Source: Gammaproteobacteria bacterium (GTDB lineage Bacteria > Pseudomonadota > Gammaproteobacteria > Steroidobacterales > Steroidobacteraceae). Taken from it: a DNA stretch of 18,261 nucleotides. Shown here piece after piece: positions 7,388-14,201 of the stretch; within the stretch, counting starts at the first letter, position 1; each line of letters opens with the position of its first letter. Below the pieces are notes generated by a model. That model searched no databases, was not told where the DNA came from, and saw only the letters and a program-made list of their open reading frames with translations. Both the position numbers and the translations under genes were made by a program. The stretch is taken from NCBI GenBank assembly GCA_003165495.1, contig PMMB01000249.1, positions 1-18,261 on the forward strand, written 5' to 3'.

Positions 7388-7993
7388 ATGAGTCAAGAAG
7401 CCAGGAAAGTGATTCGAGCGGGGTCGGCCGCTGCCGCGGTGCCGACGCAGCTGTATGAGGAAGCGCGCCGGCGACTGTTGGTGAATGAACCGATGCGGGG
7501 TGATGCGGGGCAGGGGGCTTCTACGGCGGCCGCGCTGACGATGGGCGAAATGGACGCGTTGGAATCGGTGGGATTATCGACCGCACCTTGGACTGTCGGT
7601 CCTAAGGGCGATCCGCTGATGCGTTCCATCGCGGACTATATGGCCTTGCTCGAAACCAGCTTGACCACCGCTGAAGCCGCGCGATATTTGAAAGTCGACG
7701 TGAGTCGCATCCGTCAGCGATTGCGCGAGCGCTCGTTGTTCGGCATCGACTACGATGGGGAGCGGCGGCTGCCGCGGTTTCAGTTCGAGCGCAAGCAGGT
7801 GTTACCGGGGCTTCGAGACGTCATCAGTGCGTTGCCCGAGGCGCTGAATCCGTTGGATGTCGCGGAGTGGTTCTTATCGCCGAATCCGGATTTGGAGCTG
7901 GAGAAGTTTGACGCGCCGTTGAGCCCGCGTGAGTGGCTGCTCAAGGGCGAGAGCGTTGATGCGGTCGTTATGCTTGCGAAGGGTTTTGAGTAG
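7388..7993 (+). CDS. Antitoxin of a RES-type toxin-antitoxin system (MbcA/ParS-like toxin-binding domain)
   Basis: 201 residues. A flexible N-terminus (1-75) leads into a helical segment, then a helix-turn-helix of excisionase/MerR type, TTAEAARYLKVDVSRIRQRL (93-112) with a wing DGERRLPRF (123-131). The C-terminal part, LNPLDVAEWFLSPNPDLE (153-170) and SPREWLLKGESVDAVVMLA (179-197), fits the MbcA/ParS toxin-binding domain (DUF2384). Such proteins mask the active site of RES toxins and repress their operon. The RES gene starts 21 bases downstream. Most described relatives carry an Xre-like four-helix HTH; here the DNA-binding part looks different. GGGAGG precedes the start. Confidence 0.88.
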   Translation: MSQEARKVIRAGSAAAAVPTQLYEEARRRLLVNEPMRGDAGQGASTAAALTMGEMDALESVGLSTAPWTVGPKGDPLMRSIADYMALLETSLTTAEAARYLKVDVSRIRQRLRERSLFGIDYDGERRLPRFQFERKQVLPGLRDVISALPEALNPLDVAEWFLSPNPDLELEKFDAPLSPREWLLKGESVDAVVMLAKGFE

Positions 7994-8014
7994 CACCGTC
8001 GACAGCTTGCGACC

Positions 8015-8653
8015 GTGGCGAAATTTCCTCATTCCCCCGGCGTGGCAGCGCTCGCGCGCCTGACGCCGACGACACACGTCATCCCAAGCGGGACGCGACT
8101 CGCGCGGGTGTACTACGCGGGCGGGCGCCACCCAAAAGCGTGGAATGCCTTTCGTTACTTCGGTCCTGTGAATGCGCGCTGGGATCATCAGACGCGGAAC
8201 TCCGACGGCGAGGCCGAAGTTCAAGATCGGGGCACTTACTACACGGCGACGGATGCAAAAACCTGTCTCGCGGAAACATTTCAGAGTACGCGGCGCATCG
8301 ACCGAGCCTTTCATTCGCCGTGGCTGGTGGTCTTTGAAACGGCTTCGCCGTTGCTCGTGCTGGATTTAACGGGCGATTTCGCCACGCGAATGGGCACGTC
8401 GATGGCGATACATTCAGGGAGTCGCGAGCGTGCGCGAGCCTGGGCGCGCGATTTGTACGAGGCGTTCAAGGACATTCAGGGAATTCAATATGCGTCGTCG
8501 ATGAACGGCGGCGCACCGGCATTCGCGCTCAATGAGCGGGCGCTGAAGTTGCCAGTATTTCCCGCGCATCCGTTGTTTCATCGCGCGCTTAGCGATGATG
8601 TGATGCTCGATCCGTTGAAGCATGCAGCGCAGGCGCTGGGGTATGCGTTGTGA
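8015..8653 (+). CDS. RES domain toxin (NAD+-degrading, MbcT/ParT-like)
   Basis: 212 residues, starting at GTG. The RES signature residues are present in order: Arg31 in LARVYY (29-34), the patch GPVNARWD (50-57), tyrosines 75-76 in GTYYTATDAK, Glu87 in CLAETFQ, and the serine pair 161-162 in IQYASSMNGGAPAF followed by ALNERA. In characterised relatives (MbcT, ParT, Res) this fold degrades NAD+ by phosphorolysis or hydrolysis, or ADP-ribosylates targets, and halts growth. With all key positions kept, the toxin should be active, and the antitoxin gene immediately upstream also looks intact. A 7-bp stem hairpin begins a few bases after the stop codon. Distinguishing NAD+ phosphorylase from ADP-ribosyltransferase activity is not possible here. 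Confidence 0.93.
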   Translation: MAKFPHSPGVAALARLTPTTHVIPSGTRLARVYYAGGRHPKAWNAFRYFGPVNARWDHQTRNSDGEAEVQDRGTYYTATDAKTCLAETFQSTRRIDRAFHSPWLVVFETASPLLVLDLTGDFATRMGTSMAIHSGSRERARAWARDLYEAFKDIQGIQYASSMNGGAPAFALNERALKLPVFPAHPLFHRALSDDVMLDPLKHAAQALGYAL

Positions 8654-8657
8654 TAGT

Positions 8658-8681
8658 CGGCAGGCGGCCCAACTCCTGCCG
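8658..8681 (+). repeat. Stem-loop just after the RES toxin gene
   Basis: CGGCAGG (8658-8664) and CCTGCCG (8675-8681) form a perfect 7-bp stem with a 10-base loop, five bases after the toxin stop codon. There is no T-tract after it, so it may protect the 3' end of the mRNA or be part of a rho-dependent end rather than an intrinsic terminator. A further small inverted repeat, GAGCTAAGCTC, lies at 8727-8737. Confidence 0.3.
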
Positions 8682-8791
8682 GTCATCGCGCCGAATGGAC
8701 ATCCCTGAAGCCGCCGTTCGTTGATTGAGCTAAGCTCCCAAGCAGCAATGACCGAACATTCGCAGGCACCTCTGTTTCTTAGGAAATTCTT

Positions 8792-9229
8792 ATGACCCTC
8801 AGCCTCAAAGCGATTTTTCAGCCGGGCGTGCAATACGAAGGTGTCCGTCCGATCCATATTTACCTTTTGCGACTGGTCTATATCTTGATGTTCTTCGTGC
8901 TTGGAAAGGGCACTTGGACGCACATCCTCACCCACCGAGGTTCATGGGAGCCGCGTGATGCGATGGCGTGGTGTGTCTGGGCCGCCTTCGCGACGTTGGC
9001 GGGCTTGGGAATCTTCCGTCCGTTGAAAATGCTGCCGATCCTGCTGCTGGAGATATTCTATAAAGTTCTATGGCTCATTGTTGTGGCGTACCCTCTCTGG
9101 TCAACAGGCAAGTTGGCGGGCTCACCGGCGGAAGGCACCACGTCGGCGTTCTTGTGGGTGATTTTACCCATCATCGCCGTACCATGGGGCTACGTGTTTG
9201 TGACTTACATATACAAGCCAGCGAGGTAG
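8792..9229 (+). CDS. Four-helix membrane protein of unknown function
   Basis: 145 residues with four hydrophobic segments (about 24-42, 59-75, 79-102 and 118-140). The N-terminus is short and polar (QPGVQYEGVRPIHIYLLRLVY), and the loops are small. AGGA lies eight bases before the ATG, supporting the start. I do not recognise the family; no catalytic motif or cysteine pattern stands out. It stands alone, 138 bases after the RES toxin and convergent with the M20 peptidase, so context gives no function. Membrane insertion is the only confident statement. Confidence 0.75.
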   Translation: MTLSLKAIFQPGVQYEGVRPIHIYLLRLVYILMFFVLGKGTWTHILTHRGSWEPRDAMAWCVWAAFATLAGLGIFRPLKMLPILLLEIFYKVLWLIVVAYPLWSTGKLAGSPAEGTTSAFLWVILPIIAVPWGYVFVTYIYKPAR

Positions 9230-9245
9230 ATCAAGCCGCAGACGA

Positions 9246-9287
9246 ACGCGGCAGTCTGCTGTTCGCCGCGTGTGTAGCCGCGGCTAC
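9246..9287. repeat. Hairpin and 14-bp perfect palindrome between convergent genes
   Basis: ACGCGGC (9246-9252) can pair with GCCGCGT (9265-9271), and GTAGCCGCGGCTAC (9274-9287) is a perfect palindrome without a loop. They lie in the 151-base gap between two genes that point at each other, where a transcription end is expected. Neither is followed by a T-tract on either strand, so neither is a standard terminator. Confidence 0.25.
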
Positions 9288-9380
9288 TAAGAAAGGGTTG
9301 CCGGGACTTGAACAGCATTCGCCACCAGAGCACCAAGTACGGCCCCCGTTCATGACCGGTCGAATGGAAGAAGGTTTCGT

Positions 9381-10799
9381 CTAGTTGTCCGCTAGCCTTG
9401 GACTCTGCGCGAGCGCTTTCATCAGGCGATAGGTAAAATCCACGTCTTCTTTGAACGCGACCACGCCTATCCGCTCATCTCGTCCATGTGCGCGACTGTC
9501 ATCCAAATCGTCAAACATTGCGTCAATCCCGTAGCTCGGAATGCCGCGCGCGCGTGCGTAGCGACTATCGGTGGCTCCGGGTGACATTTCAGGTAGAACA
9601 ATGACAGTGGGCCAGATGCTGTGCGCGACGTCCTCTACTGCGCGCACGAGCGCAGGGGCTAACGCCGACTCTGGGTTGGGCGAGGCAGGCGTAATAGTGC
9701 TGATCGCCACGCGCGGGTCGGCGAGGACGGTCTGCAGCGTCTCTTGTACCGATTCCGCCGATTCACCCGGAATCACCCGACATTGAAGGGTCGCTCGCGC
9801 ACGCTGTGGTAACGCATTTTCGGCGTGGCCGCCGTCAATCATGGTCGCCGTGCAGGTCGTGCGCAGCATAACGTTCGTCTCGACGACTGCGGACATCCGA
9901 TCGATCGCAGCCTGGTCGGTGCTTCCAAGGCTTATTGCCCGCATATCGGCTCGCACCTGTCCCTGTTCAAGCTCCGCGCGTCGCGCAAAATACTCCTTGG
10001 TTGTTGCCGTCAAATGCACCGGGAAGCGAAATTGCGACAAGCGTGCGAGCGCGGCGGACAGCCGATAGATCGGATTATCAGCGGTAGGCCGGGAACTATG
10101 GCCGCCCTTATCGATAGCTTGTATTGCGAAGGTCAAGAAGTTCTTCTCGCTCGTCTGCACGGCAACGTAGAGTTTGCGGCCAGATTTCATTCCGGCTTCG
10201 CCGCCATCCGGATTGACCACGAGTTGCGCGTCGATGAGGTCTCGATGAGCGTCCAGCAGCCACTGAACGCCATTGGCGTCCCCACCTGCCTCCTCGTCAG
10301 CTGTAAACGCCACTATCACGTCGCGTGCGGGATGAAAGTTTTCCTGCTTCAGTCGCATGAGACTCACGGCCATAGCCACGTCTTGGCCCTTCATATCGAT
10401 AACGCCCCGCCCATAAAGCCAACCGTCTTTTTCGGTCAAACTAAACGGATCGAAACTCCAGTCTTCCGGTTTGGCTTCCACGACATCCAAGTGACCGATA
10501 TATAGGATCGGTCGTTCTTTCCCGCGCCCGTGTAACCGCACCACGAGGTTGCCCTTGGTGGGGTGATCCGTGGGGGCGAGCAATGCAACATCCTGCGGCG
10601 CGAAACCTGCTGCAAGAAACCGGTCCGCGAGCACCTTGGCCGCCTCGGTAGAGCCATGGGCATGCGTAGTATTAATTTCCACCAATTGTTTTAGCAGATC
10701 GCGCGCCAGCGTCTGCGTGGCTACGGAGTCGGTTGATATGGCCGTTGCCGGAGGCAGGCACGCAAACAGAACCAACAAAGCAATGGAGAATTTGTTCAT
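9381..10799 (-). CDS. Secreted M20/M25/M40 family zinc metallopeptidase
   Basis: From the ATG at 10797-10799 the protein has 472 residues with a signal peptide (FSIALLVLFACLPPATA). The complete set of M20 metal and catalytic positions is visible: His103 and Asp105 in ILYIGHLDVV, bridging Asp135 in GRGVIDMKGQD, the Glu pair 169-170 in TADEEAGGD, an Asp in VNPDGGE, and a late His in DSRAHGRDE. The dimerisation (lid) region with GGHSSRPTADNP lies in the middle. These enzymes hydrolyse peptides or N-acyl amino acids; the substrate is not predictable. The frame continues upstream to 10871, but that ATG lies inside a -10-like TATGAT, so the downstream start with the signal peptide is preferred. No strong ribosome binding site precedes it. 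Confidence 0.92.
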   Translation of the reverse strand: MNKFSIALLVLFACLPPATAISTDSVATQTLARDLLKQLVEINTTHAHGSTEAAKVLADRFLAAGFAPQDVALLAPTDHPTKGNLVVRLHGRGKERPILYIGHLDVVEAKPEDWSFDPFSLTEKDGWLYGRGVIDMKGQDVAMAVSLMRLKQENFHPARDVIVAFTADEEAGGDANGVQWLLDAHRDLIDAQLVVNPDGGEAGMKSGRKLYVAVQTSEKNFLTFAIQAIDKGGHSSRPTADNPIYRLSAALARLSQFRFPVHLTATTKEYFARRAELEQGQVRADMRAISLGSTDQAAIDRMSAVVETNVMLRTTCTATMIDGGHAENALPQRARATLQCRVIPGESAESVQETLQTVLADPRVAISTITPASPNPESALAPALVRAVEDVAHSIWPTVIVLPEMSPGATDSRYARARGIPSYGIDAMFDDLDDSRAHGRDERIGVVAFKEDVDFTYRLMKALAQSPRLADN

Positions 10800-10866
10800 C
10801 GGGAGGATTCGGATGGAAATGCCAGAAGACGATGATGGCGTCGAAATGAAGCGCGCCGCGAATCGT

Positions 10867-10895
10867 ATCATATCAATCGGCTGCTGGCGCCTGAA
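10867..10895 (-). promoter_or_regulatory. Candidate promoter of the M20 peptidase gene
   Basis: On the minus strand TATGAT (10867-10872, five of six consensus bases) has a weak TTCAGG (10890-10895) 17 bases upstream. Transcription would begin near 10859, about 60 bases before the preferred start codon. Confidence 0.3.
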
Positions 10896-10899
10896 GCAT

Positions 10900-11216
10900 A
10901 CCTGAGAGCCGAATTCTCACAGTACCGAAATCAAGACTGATTGGAAGTGGACGCTGGATGGAAACCGGTGCACAAATCCGGCAGAAGTCGGGCCATGAGC
11001 AGAAGTTCGGCCGGGCAAATTCTTCGGCCTAAAATATGGTCCCGCGAAAGCGATCTTGAAGCTCAAAGTTGGACAAGATCGGACTGGGTGCTAAATTCTT
11101 CCAGGCGATCTCGGACGCTTTCTTTGCGGAAATAAACGCCAAGTTCGCCCGCGTGCAGTGCAGAGATGCCCTGCGCCGAACATCACATGACGCTCGAAGC
11201 CGCGACCTTGCGCCAC
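10900..11216. other. Intergenic stretch, no supportable gene; possibly decayed coding sequence
   Basis: No frame here combines a start, a ribosome binding site and a recognisable protein. One plus-strand frame near 11075-11220 reads protein-like stretches such as IGLGAKFFQAISDAFFAEIN, with an upstream piece (FFGLKYGPAKAILKLKVG) in a different frame, which might be remains of an old gene broken by frameshift. I could not connect it to a family. The right end borders the GST stop codon. Confidence 0.4.
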
Positions 11217-11861
11217 TCATGCAGCTTTCTTGAAATCTCCGATCTGCGCATCGAGCGCGCGTTTGAAAGCGGGCCGCACAGTGCAGCGTTCGATGTACGC
11301 TGCCAGACGCCGGTCGCTGGAGACGATGTCGGTGTGCTTGAGGATGCGCAGGACCGTCGTCATCATAAGATCGCCGGCCGTAAAGCGATCGCCATCGAGA
11401 AAGGGCTTGTCACCCAGCGACTTGGAGAGGGCCGACAGGCGCCTCTGCACGAACTCTATAGCACCGGGGCGTCGCAGTTTCGCCCACTCCTCCTGCGCGT
11501 AGAAGAGATCGATCAACGCGACATTCATCACGAAGGGCTCGATCGAATTGAGCGCTGCTATCAACCACTGCATCGCGCGTGCGCGCGCGACAGCTTCCTT
11601 CGGCAGGAGCGCCTCGCTCCGCTCGCCTATGTGCAGCACGATGGCTCCGGACTCGAAGAGCACGAGGCCGTCTTCCTCGAGGATCGGCACCTGCCCGAAG
11701 GGTTGCAGAGCACGGTACTCCGGCTTGTCCTGATCTCCCTGCTCGAGGAGGCGGGCCTTGTAGGGCAGCCCGGCTTCCTCCAGCGCCCAGCGTGCGCGCA
11801 AGTCGCGCACTTGGCCGCGGGCAAAGTCCGGAACCCATTTGAACGCAGAGATCGTGATCAT
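11217..11861 (-). CDS. Glutathione S-transferase family protein
   Basis: 214 residues, the usual GST size. The N-terminal thioredoxin-fold domain shows WALEEAGLPYKARLLEQG (25-42), the cis-proline segment FGQVPILEEDG (55-65, Pro59) and the glutathione-binding LFESGAIVLHI (68-78, Glu70-Ser71). The C-terminal helical domain carries the N-capping motif region GDRFTAGDLMMTTVL with its conserved Asp. Substrate is unknown; GSTs conjugate glutathione to electrophiles or act in thiol chemistry. It is the third gene of a minus-strand operon with an ArsR-type repressor and an AHSA1 protein, 33 bases after the latter, with a GAGGAG ribosome binding site. That grouping suggests a repressor-controlled response to a small molecule. 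Confidence 0.93.
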   Translation of the reverse strand: MITISAFKWVPDFARGQVRDLRARWALEEAGLPYKARLLEQGDQDKPEYRALQPFGQVPILEEDGLVLFESGAIVLHIGERSEALLPKEAVARARAMQWLIAALNSIEPFVMNVALIDLFYAQEEWAKLRRPGAIEFVQRRLSALSKSLGDKPFLDGDRFTAGDLMMTTVLRILKHTDIVSSDRRLAAYIERCTVRPAFKRALDAQIGDFKKAA

Positions 11862-11894
11862 CTTGTATGCTCCTCGATAGAAATTGCTTTAGGT

Positions 11895-12344
11895 CTAAGC
11901 GATACGCTCCATAGAGAAACGGCCCACGAGCTTATCGAGTGCACCGGCCCAGCCCCGTTCGTGGCTCGCCCGCGAAGCCTCGGTCCTGAGGCGCGCATGA
12001 GTGAAGGTGATCTCGGTCCCGGCATCGATGTGTTTGAGGTCAATCTCGATGCGGGACACCGCACCGTCCTCCTCGGATTCGCCGCCGCTGTTCCATTGCC
12101 AGCTCATAACCAGGCGTTTGGACTCGACGACCTCGAGATACTCGCCAGTGCTCTCATGTTCGGTGCCGTCGAGCATGCGGAAGCGCACCCGGAATCGGCC
12201 CCCGACGCGCGCATCCGTCTCGGCAAGGAGTACCGGGCCGGCGTCCGGTCCCCACCACTGAGCGATGCCATCCGGCGTGGTCAGTGCCTCGAAGACGATT
12301 GACGGCCGCGCGCGAATGCGGCGCACGAGGGTAAGACTGGTCAT
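11895..12344 (-). CDS. SRPBCC/AHSA1 family protein
   Basis: 149 residues from the ATG at 12342-12344, which overlaps the arsR stop codon (ATGA) and has AAAGGA just upstream inside arsR. The family pattern is clear: RIRARPSIVFEALTTPD at the start, the IAQWWGP motif (27-33), a beta-sheet section VGGRFRVRFRMLDG, GEYLEVVESKRLVMSWQW, and a long C-terminal helix with the typical ERGWAGALDKL. SRPBCC proteins form a deep hydrophobic cavity for small ligands. Coupling to an ArsR-type repressor is common in Proteobacteria and Actinobacteria, though the inducing ligands are mostly unknown. The longer frame upstream to 12440 is inside arsR and should not be used. Confidence 0.93.
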   Translation of the reverse strand: MTSLTLVRRIRARPSIVFEALTTPDGIAQWWGPDAGPVLLAETDARVGGRFRVRFRMLDGTEHESTGEYLEVVESKRLVMSWQWNSGGESEEDGAVSRIEIDLKHIDAGTEITFTHARLRTEASRASHERGWAGALDKLVGRFSMERIA

Positions 12345-12697
12345 CGTCCTTTCTTCCTCGCCTCGACTTCCTTGCTTTCGGCATAGGCGGCGAGACGATT
12401 GAGACTTTTCGACCAGAGGCGCTCGTAGCGCCGCAGCCAATCCATCGCTTCCCTCATCGGTTCAGGCCTAAGCTGCACTGTGACGATGCGTCCCGACTTC
12501 GACCGCGTGATGAGACCGGCATCGTGGAGAACGTCCAAGTGCTTCATCACGGCGGGCAGCTTGATCGCGAAGGGCTTCGCGAGCTCGCTAACGGACGCGC
12601 TGTCTTTGCGCTCGAGGCGCGCCAGGATCGCCCGGCGAGTCCCATCCACCAGCGCCGCAAAGATACGGTCGAGTTGCCGTTCCTGATAGTTCACCAT
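12341..12697 (-). CDS. ArsR/SmtB-type winged-helix repressor (AHSA1-associated, non-metal type)
   Basis: 118 residues. It opens with QERQLDRIFAALVDGTRRAI, typical of the ArsR group linked to AHSA1 genes (the D-x-T-R-R core), followed by the winged helix: SVSELAKPFAIKLPAVMKHL (36-55), LHDAGLITRSKSGR (57-70) and the wing strand IVTVQLRP (71-78). There are no cysteines, so the metal sites of ArsR or SmtB are absent and the signal is likely organic. Its stop overlaps the AHSA1 start. The start codon sits immediately downstream of a strong promoter, implying a leaderless transcript. It probably represses its own operon through the imperfect palindrome covering the -10. Confidence 0.95.
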   Translation of the reverse strand: MVNYQERQLDRIFAALVDGTRRAILARLERKDSASVSELAKPFAIKLPAVMKHLDVLHDAGLITRSKSGRIVTVQLRPEPMREAMDWLRRYERLWSKSLNRLAAYAESKEVEARKKGR

Positions 12698-12733
12698 TTA
12701 GTGTACTATGCTAACTGGTGCCTCCGGTGTCAA
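12698..12733 (-). promoter_or_regulatory. Strong arsR operon promoter with overlapping operator-like palindrome
   Basis: On the minus strand a perfect -35 TTGACA (12728-12733), a 17-base spacer and CATAGT (12705-12710, four of six) are followed by only seven bases before the ATG, so transcription should begin at or next to the start codon. The imperfect palindrome TTAGCATAGTACACTAA (12698-12714, arms TTAG/CTAA) covers the -10 and start site, where bound ArsR-type protein would block RNA polymerase. Confidence 0.62.
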
Positions 12734-12737
12734 CTGC

Positions 12738-12753
12738 GAGCGCTCAAGCGCTC
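12738..12753. repeat. Inverted repeat immediately upstream of the arsR -35
   Basis: GAGCGCT and AGCGCTC are perfect reverse complements with a two-base spacer, and TGC/GCA extend the arms around one unpaired base. It lies four bases upstream of the -35 hexamer, where an activator or second repressor site could sit. It could also be chance in GC-rich DNA. Confidence 0.35.
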
Positions 12754-13064
12754 AGCATGGCGGGCCTATCTCGCCTTCGACTTCAGGCGCGGCCTCGTGC
12801 GCAGACCGACATCGAGGCAGGGTAATCTCCGCACGGAGTTTTTCAGAATAGGTCGAGAGCGCTCATTCACTCCACTGCCGCTGCCAGCCAATATCTTCTA
12901 TAAAGCAGGACGCGCAACGTGTCCGAAAGCACTGGGATACACGCCACCACCCATGTTTGAATGTCTGAACAAAACGGAGTCTCGGCTTGCTAACATCCAA
13001 TCTCCTGAGCGCCCACATGATTTTCGAAATAAGCGTCCCGGCGGCTAGGACAAACTTTGAGCGA
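12754..13064. other. Intergenic stretch between the DUF3562 gene and arsR, nothing recognised
   Basis: The stretch lies between two minus-strand genes. The open frames crossing it have no recognisable protein features or ribosome binding sites. It is somewhat less GC-rich around 12885-13045 than the surrounding genes. No tRNA, repeat or terminator was seen. Confidence 0.45.
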
Positions 13065-13274
13065 TCAATGCAAATTCCGTCTGCGCAGGATGGATCGCGT
13101 ATTACGCATAGCAAGGACGACGAGAAAAGTCGGTATGCGCGCTTGTAGTGCGAGCCGATCAAACTCCCTCTTGTATATCTCGTCGACTTCGTGCTCAGGA
13201 ATCTTCAACTTGTCAGAAAGGTTCGCGATAACTCTGACGTGATCGCTCTCTAATCTCGAAAATGACTCGGTCAT
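13065..13274 (-). CDS. DUF3562 family small protein
   Basis: 69 residues, all probably cytoplasmic. The sequence HVRVIANLSDKLKIPEHEV, then EIYKREFDRLALQARIPTFL and VVLAMRNTRSILRRR, fits the DUF3562 pattern: a short HTH-like helix pair (LSDKLKIPEHEVDEIY), an E-x-x-R-L helix, an 'aRv..Flpvla' segment and a basic end. The family is frequent in Burkholderiales and related bacteria and has no known function; the helix pair resembles a DNA-binding fold, which is only inference. GAGAGA lies a few bases before the ATG. It stands 367 bases upstream of arsR on the same strand and is unlikely to share its promoter. Confidence 0.78.
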   Translation of the reverse strand: MTESFSRLESDHVRVIANLSDKLKIPEHEVDEIYKREFDRLALQARIPTFLVVLAMRNTRSILRRRNLH

Positions 13275-13719
13275 GGCAATCTCTCACGGGCAGCATTAGT
13301 ATGCGCAACCACTTGCACCGCCCGTTGGGGTGCTGAATGCAACGAACATCTGTCCTCTAGGGCAGCACAATAGCAGGCACATGCGACGGCATGTATACGC
13401 AGAAACCACGAGAGACATCGGAGCGCCTACCTGGATCAACGGCGCGCGGAGATTTGCTCGTCAACGGACCGCATTAGCGCAGATGACGCACGCGACGGAC
13501 CGGTCGGTGAGGTCAACGCTATTCTTTTTTCCCGAACGACACTGAAATTCAGCCGCTTAGAACGAGCTGACTAACATTTGATCACCGATTCAGCAGGGCG
13601 CCAAGCTGCATTCCCGACTTCAAATCCCATTCTAACGTTCCTCGGCAGTTGCAGCGGGTTCCGACGACGACGGAGTAGAATGGATAGACTTCCGCCCGGA
13701 CCCTAAACGGAGCAACTGC
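13275..13719. other. Intergenic stretch between divergent genes, no gene seen
   Basis: This 445-base gap separates the DUF3562 gene and the rhodanese gene, which point away from each other, so both promoters should lie here. A TAGAAT at 13675-13680 resembles a -10 for the rhodanese gene but lacks a matching -35 at 17 bases. CGGAG is the likely rhodanese ribosome binding site. The six-T run near 13524 follows no stable stem. No RNA gene or repeat was recognised. Confidence 0.45.
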
Positions 13720-14199
13720 ATGAAATCTTTAACCAACGCGACCGTCCTCTCATTTTGTTTGGGCATGGGGTGTCCCTTCGGGGCGTCCGGCGTTGGCGCG
13801 GAGACGGTCGCTGCATCTTCAATCCCGGCCGCGGATCTTCTTCAGCCGGCGGATCTCGCCGCAACCCTGAAATCAAATTCGACGACGCGACCGCTCGTTC
13901 TGCAGATCGGCTTCCGCAAACTCTTCGACGAAGCCCATATTGTCGACGCCGAGTATGCAGGTCCAAGTGGTGAGAGCGCCGGCCTTGCCGTGCTACGAAA
14001 GCGCGTCGCCAAGCTGCCCAGAGACTCCGCGATCGTCATCTACTGCGGCTGCTGCCCCTGGGGTCATTGCCCAAACATCGGTGCCGCTTTTTCGGCGCTG
14101 CGCGCGCTCGGTTTCCGCAATGTCAAAGCCTTGTACATCGCCGACAATTTCGGCACTGGCTGGATCGAAAAAGGCTACCCAGTCACCAGAGGTGGGTAG
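13720..14199 (+). CDS. Exported rhodanese-like protein with a four-cysteine active-site loop
   Basis: 159 residues. The first 28 resemble a signal peptide ending near GVGAE, so the protein is probably periplasmic. The rhodanese fold is indicated by PAADLLQPADLAATL, PLVLQIGFRKLFDEAHIVDA (58-77, with the usual 'F..aHI..A' entry), SAIVIYC (103-109), the active-site loop CGCCPWGHCPN (109-119), and ALRALGFRNVKALY (127-139). The catalytic cysteine position is Cys109. Unlike classical rhodaneses (C-x5-R), the loop contains Cys109, Cys111, Cys112 and Cys117 and a CPW motif. Such CPW-type domains occur in several phyla, but their substrates are unknown. It ends two bases before a TlpA-like gene, suggesting a joint role in thiol or sulfur chemistry outside the cytoplasm. 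Confidence 0.88.
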   Translation: MKSLTNATVLSFCLGMGCPFGASGVGAETVAASSIPAADLLQPADLAATLKSNSTTRPLVLQIGFRKLFDEAHIVDAEYAGPSGESAGLAVLRKRVAKLPRDSAIVIYCGCCPWGHCPNIGAAFSALRALGFRNVKALYIADNFGTGWIEKGYPVTRGG

Positions 14200-14201
14200 T
14201 C

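Noticed and set aside
9070..9384. 104-codon plus-strand frame overlapping the four-helix membrane gene
   Set aside because: It lies mostly inside that gene in another frame and has no ribosome binding site; its tail in the intergenic gap shows no domain.
11166..12302. 378-codon open frame on the plus strand, opposite the GST and AHSA1 genes
   Set aside because: It spans two real genes and the gap between them and reads as their antisense; no protein family pattern.
12863..13162. 99-codon minus-strand frame overlapping the DUF3562 gene
   Set aside because: Out of frame with the recognisable DUF3562 protein, with no start signal and no family pattern.
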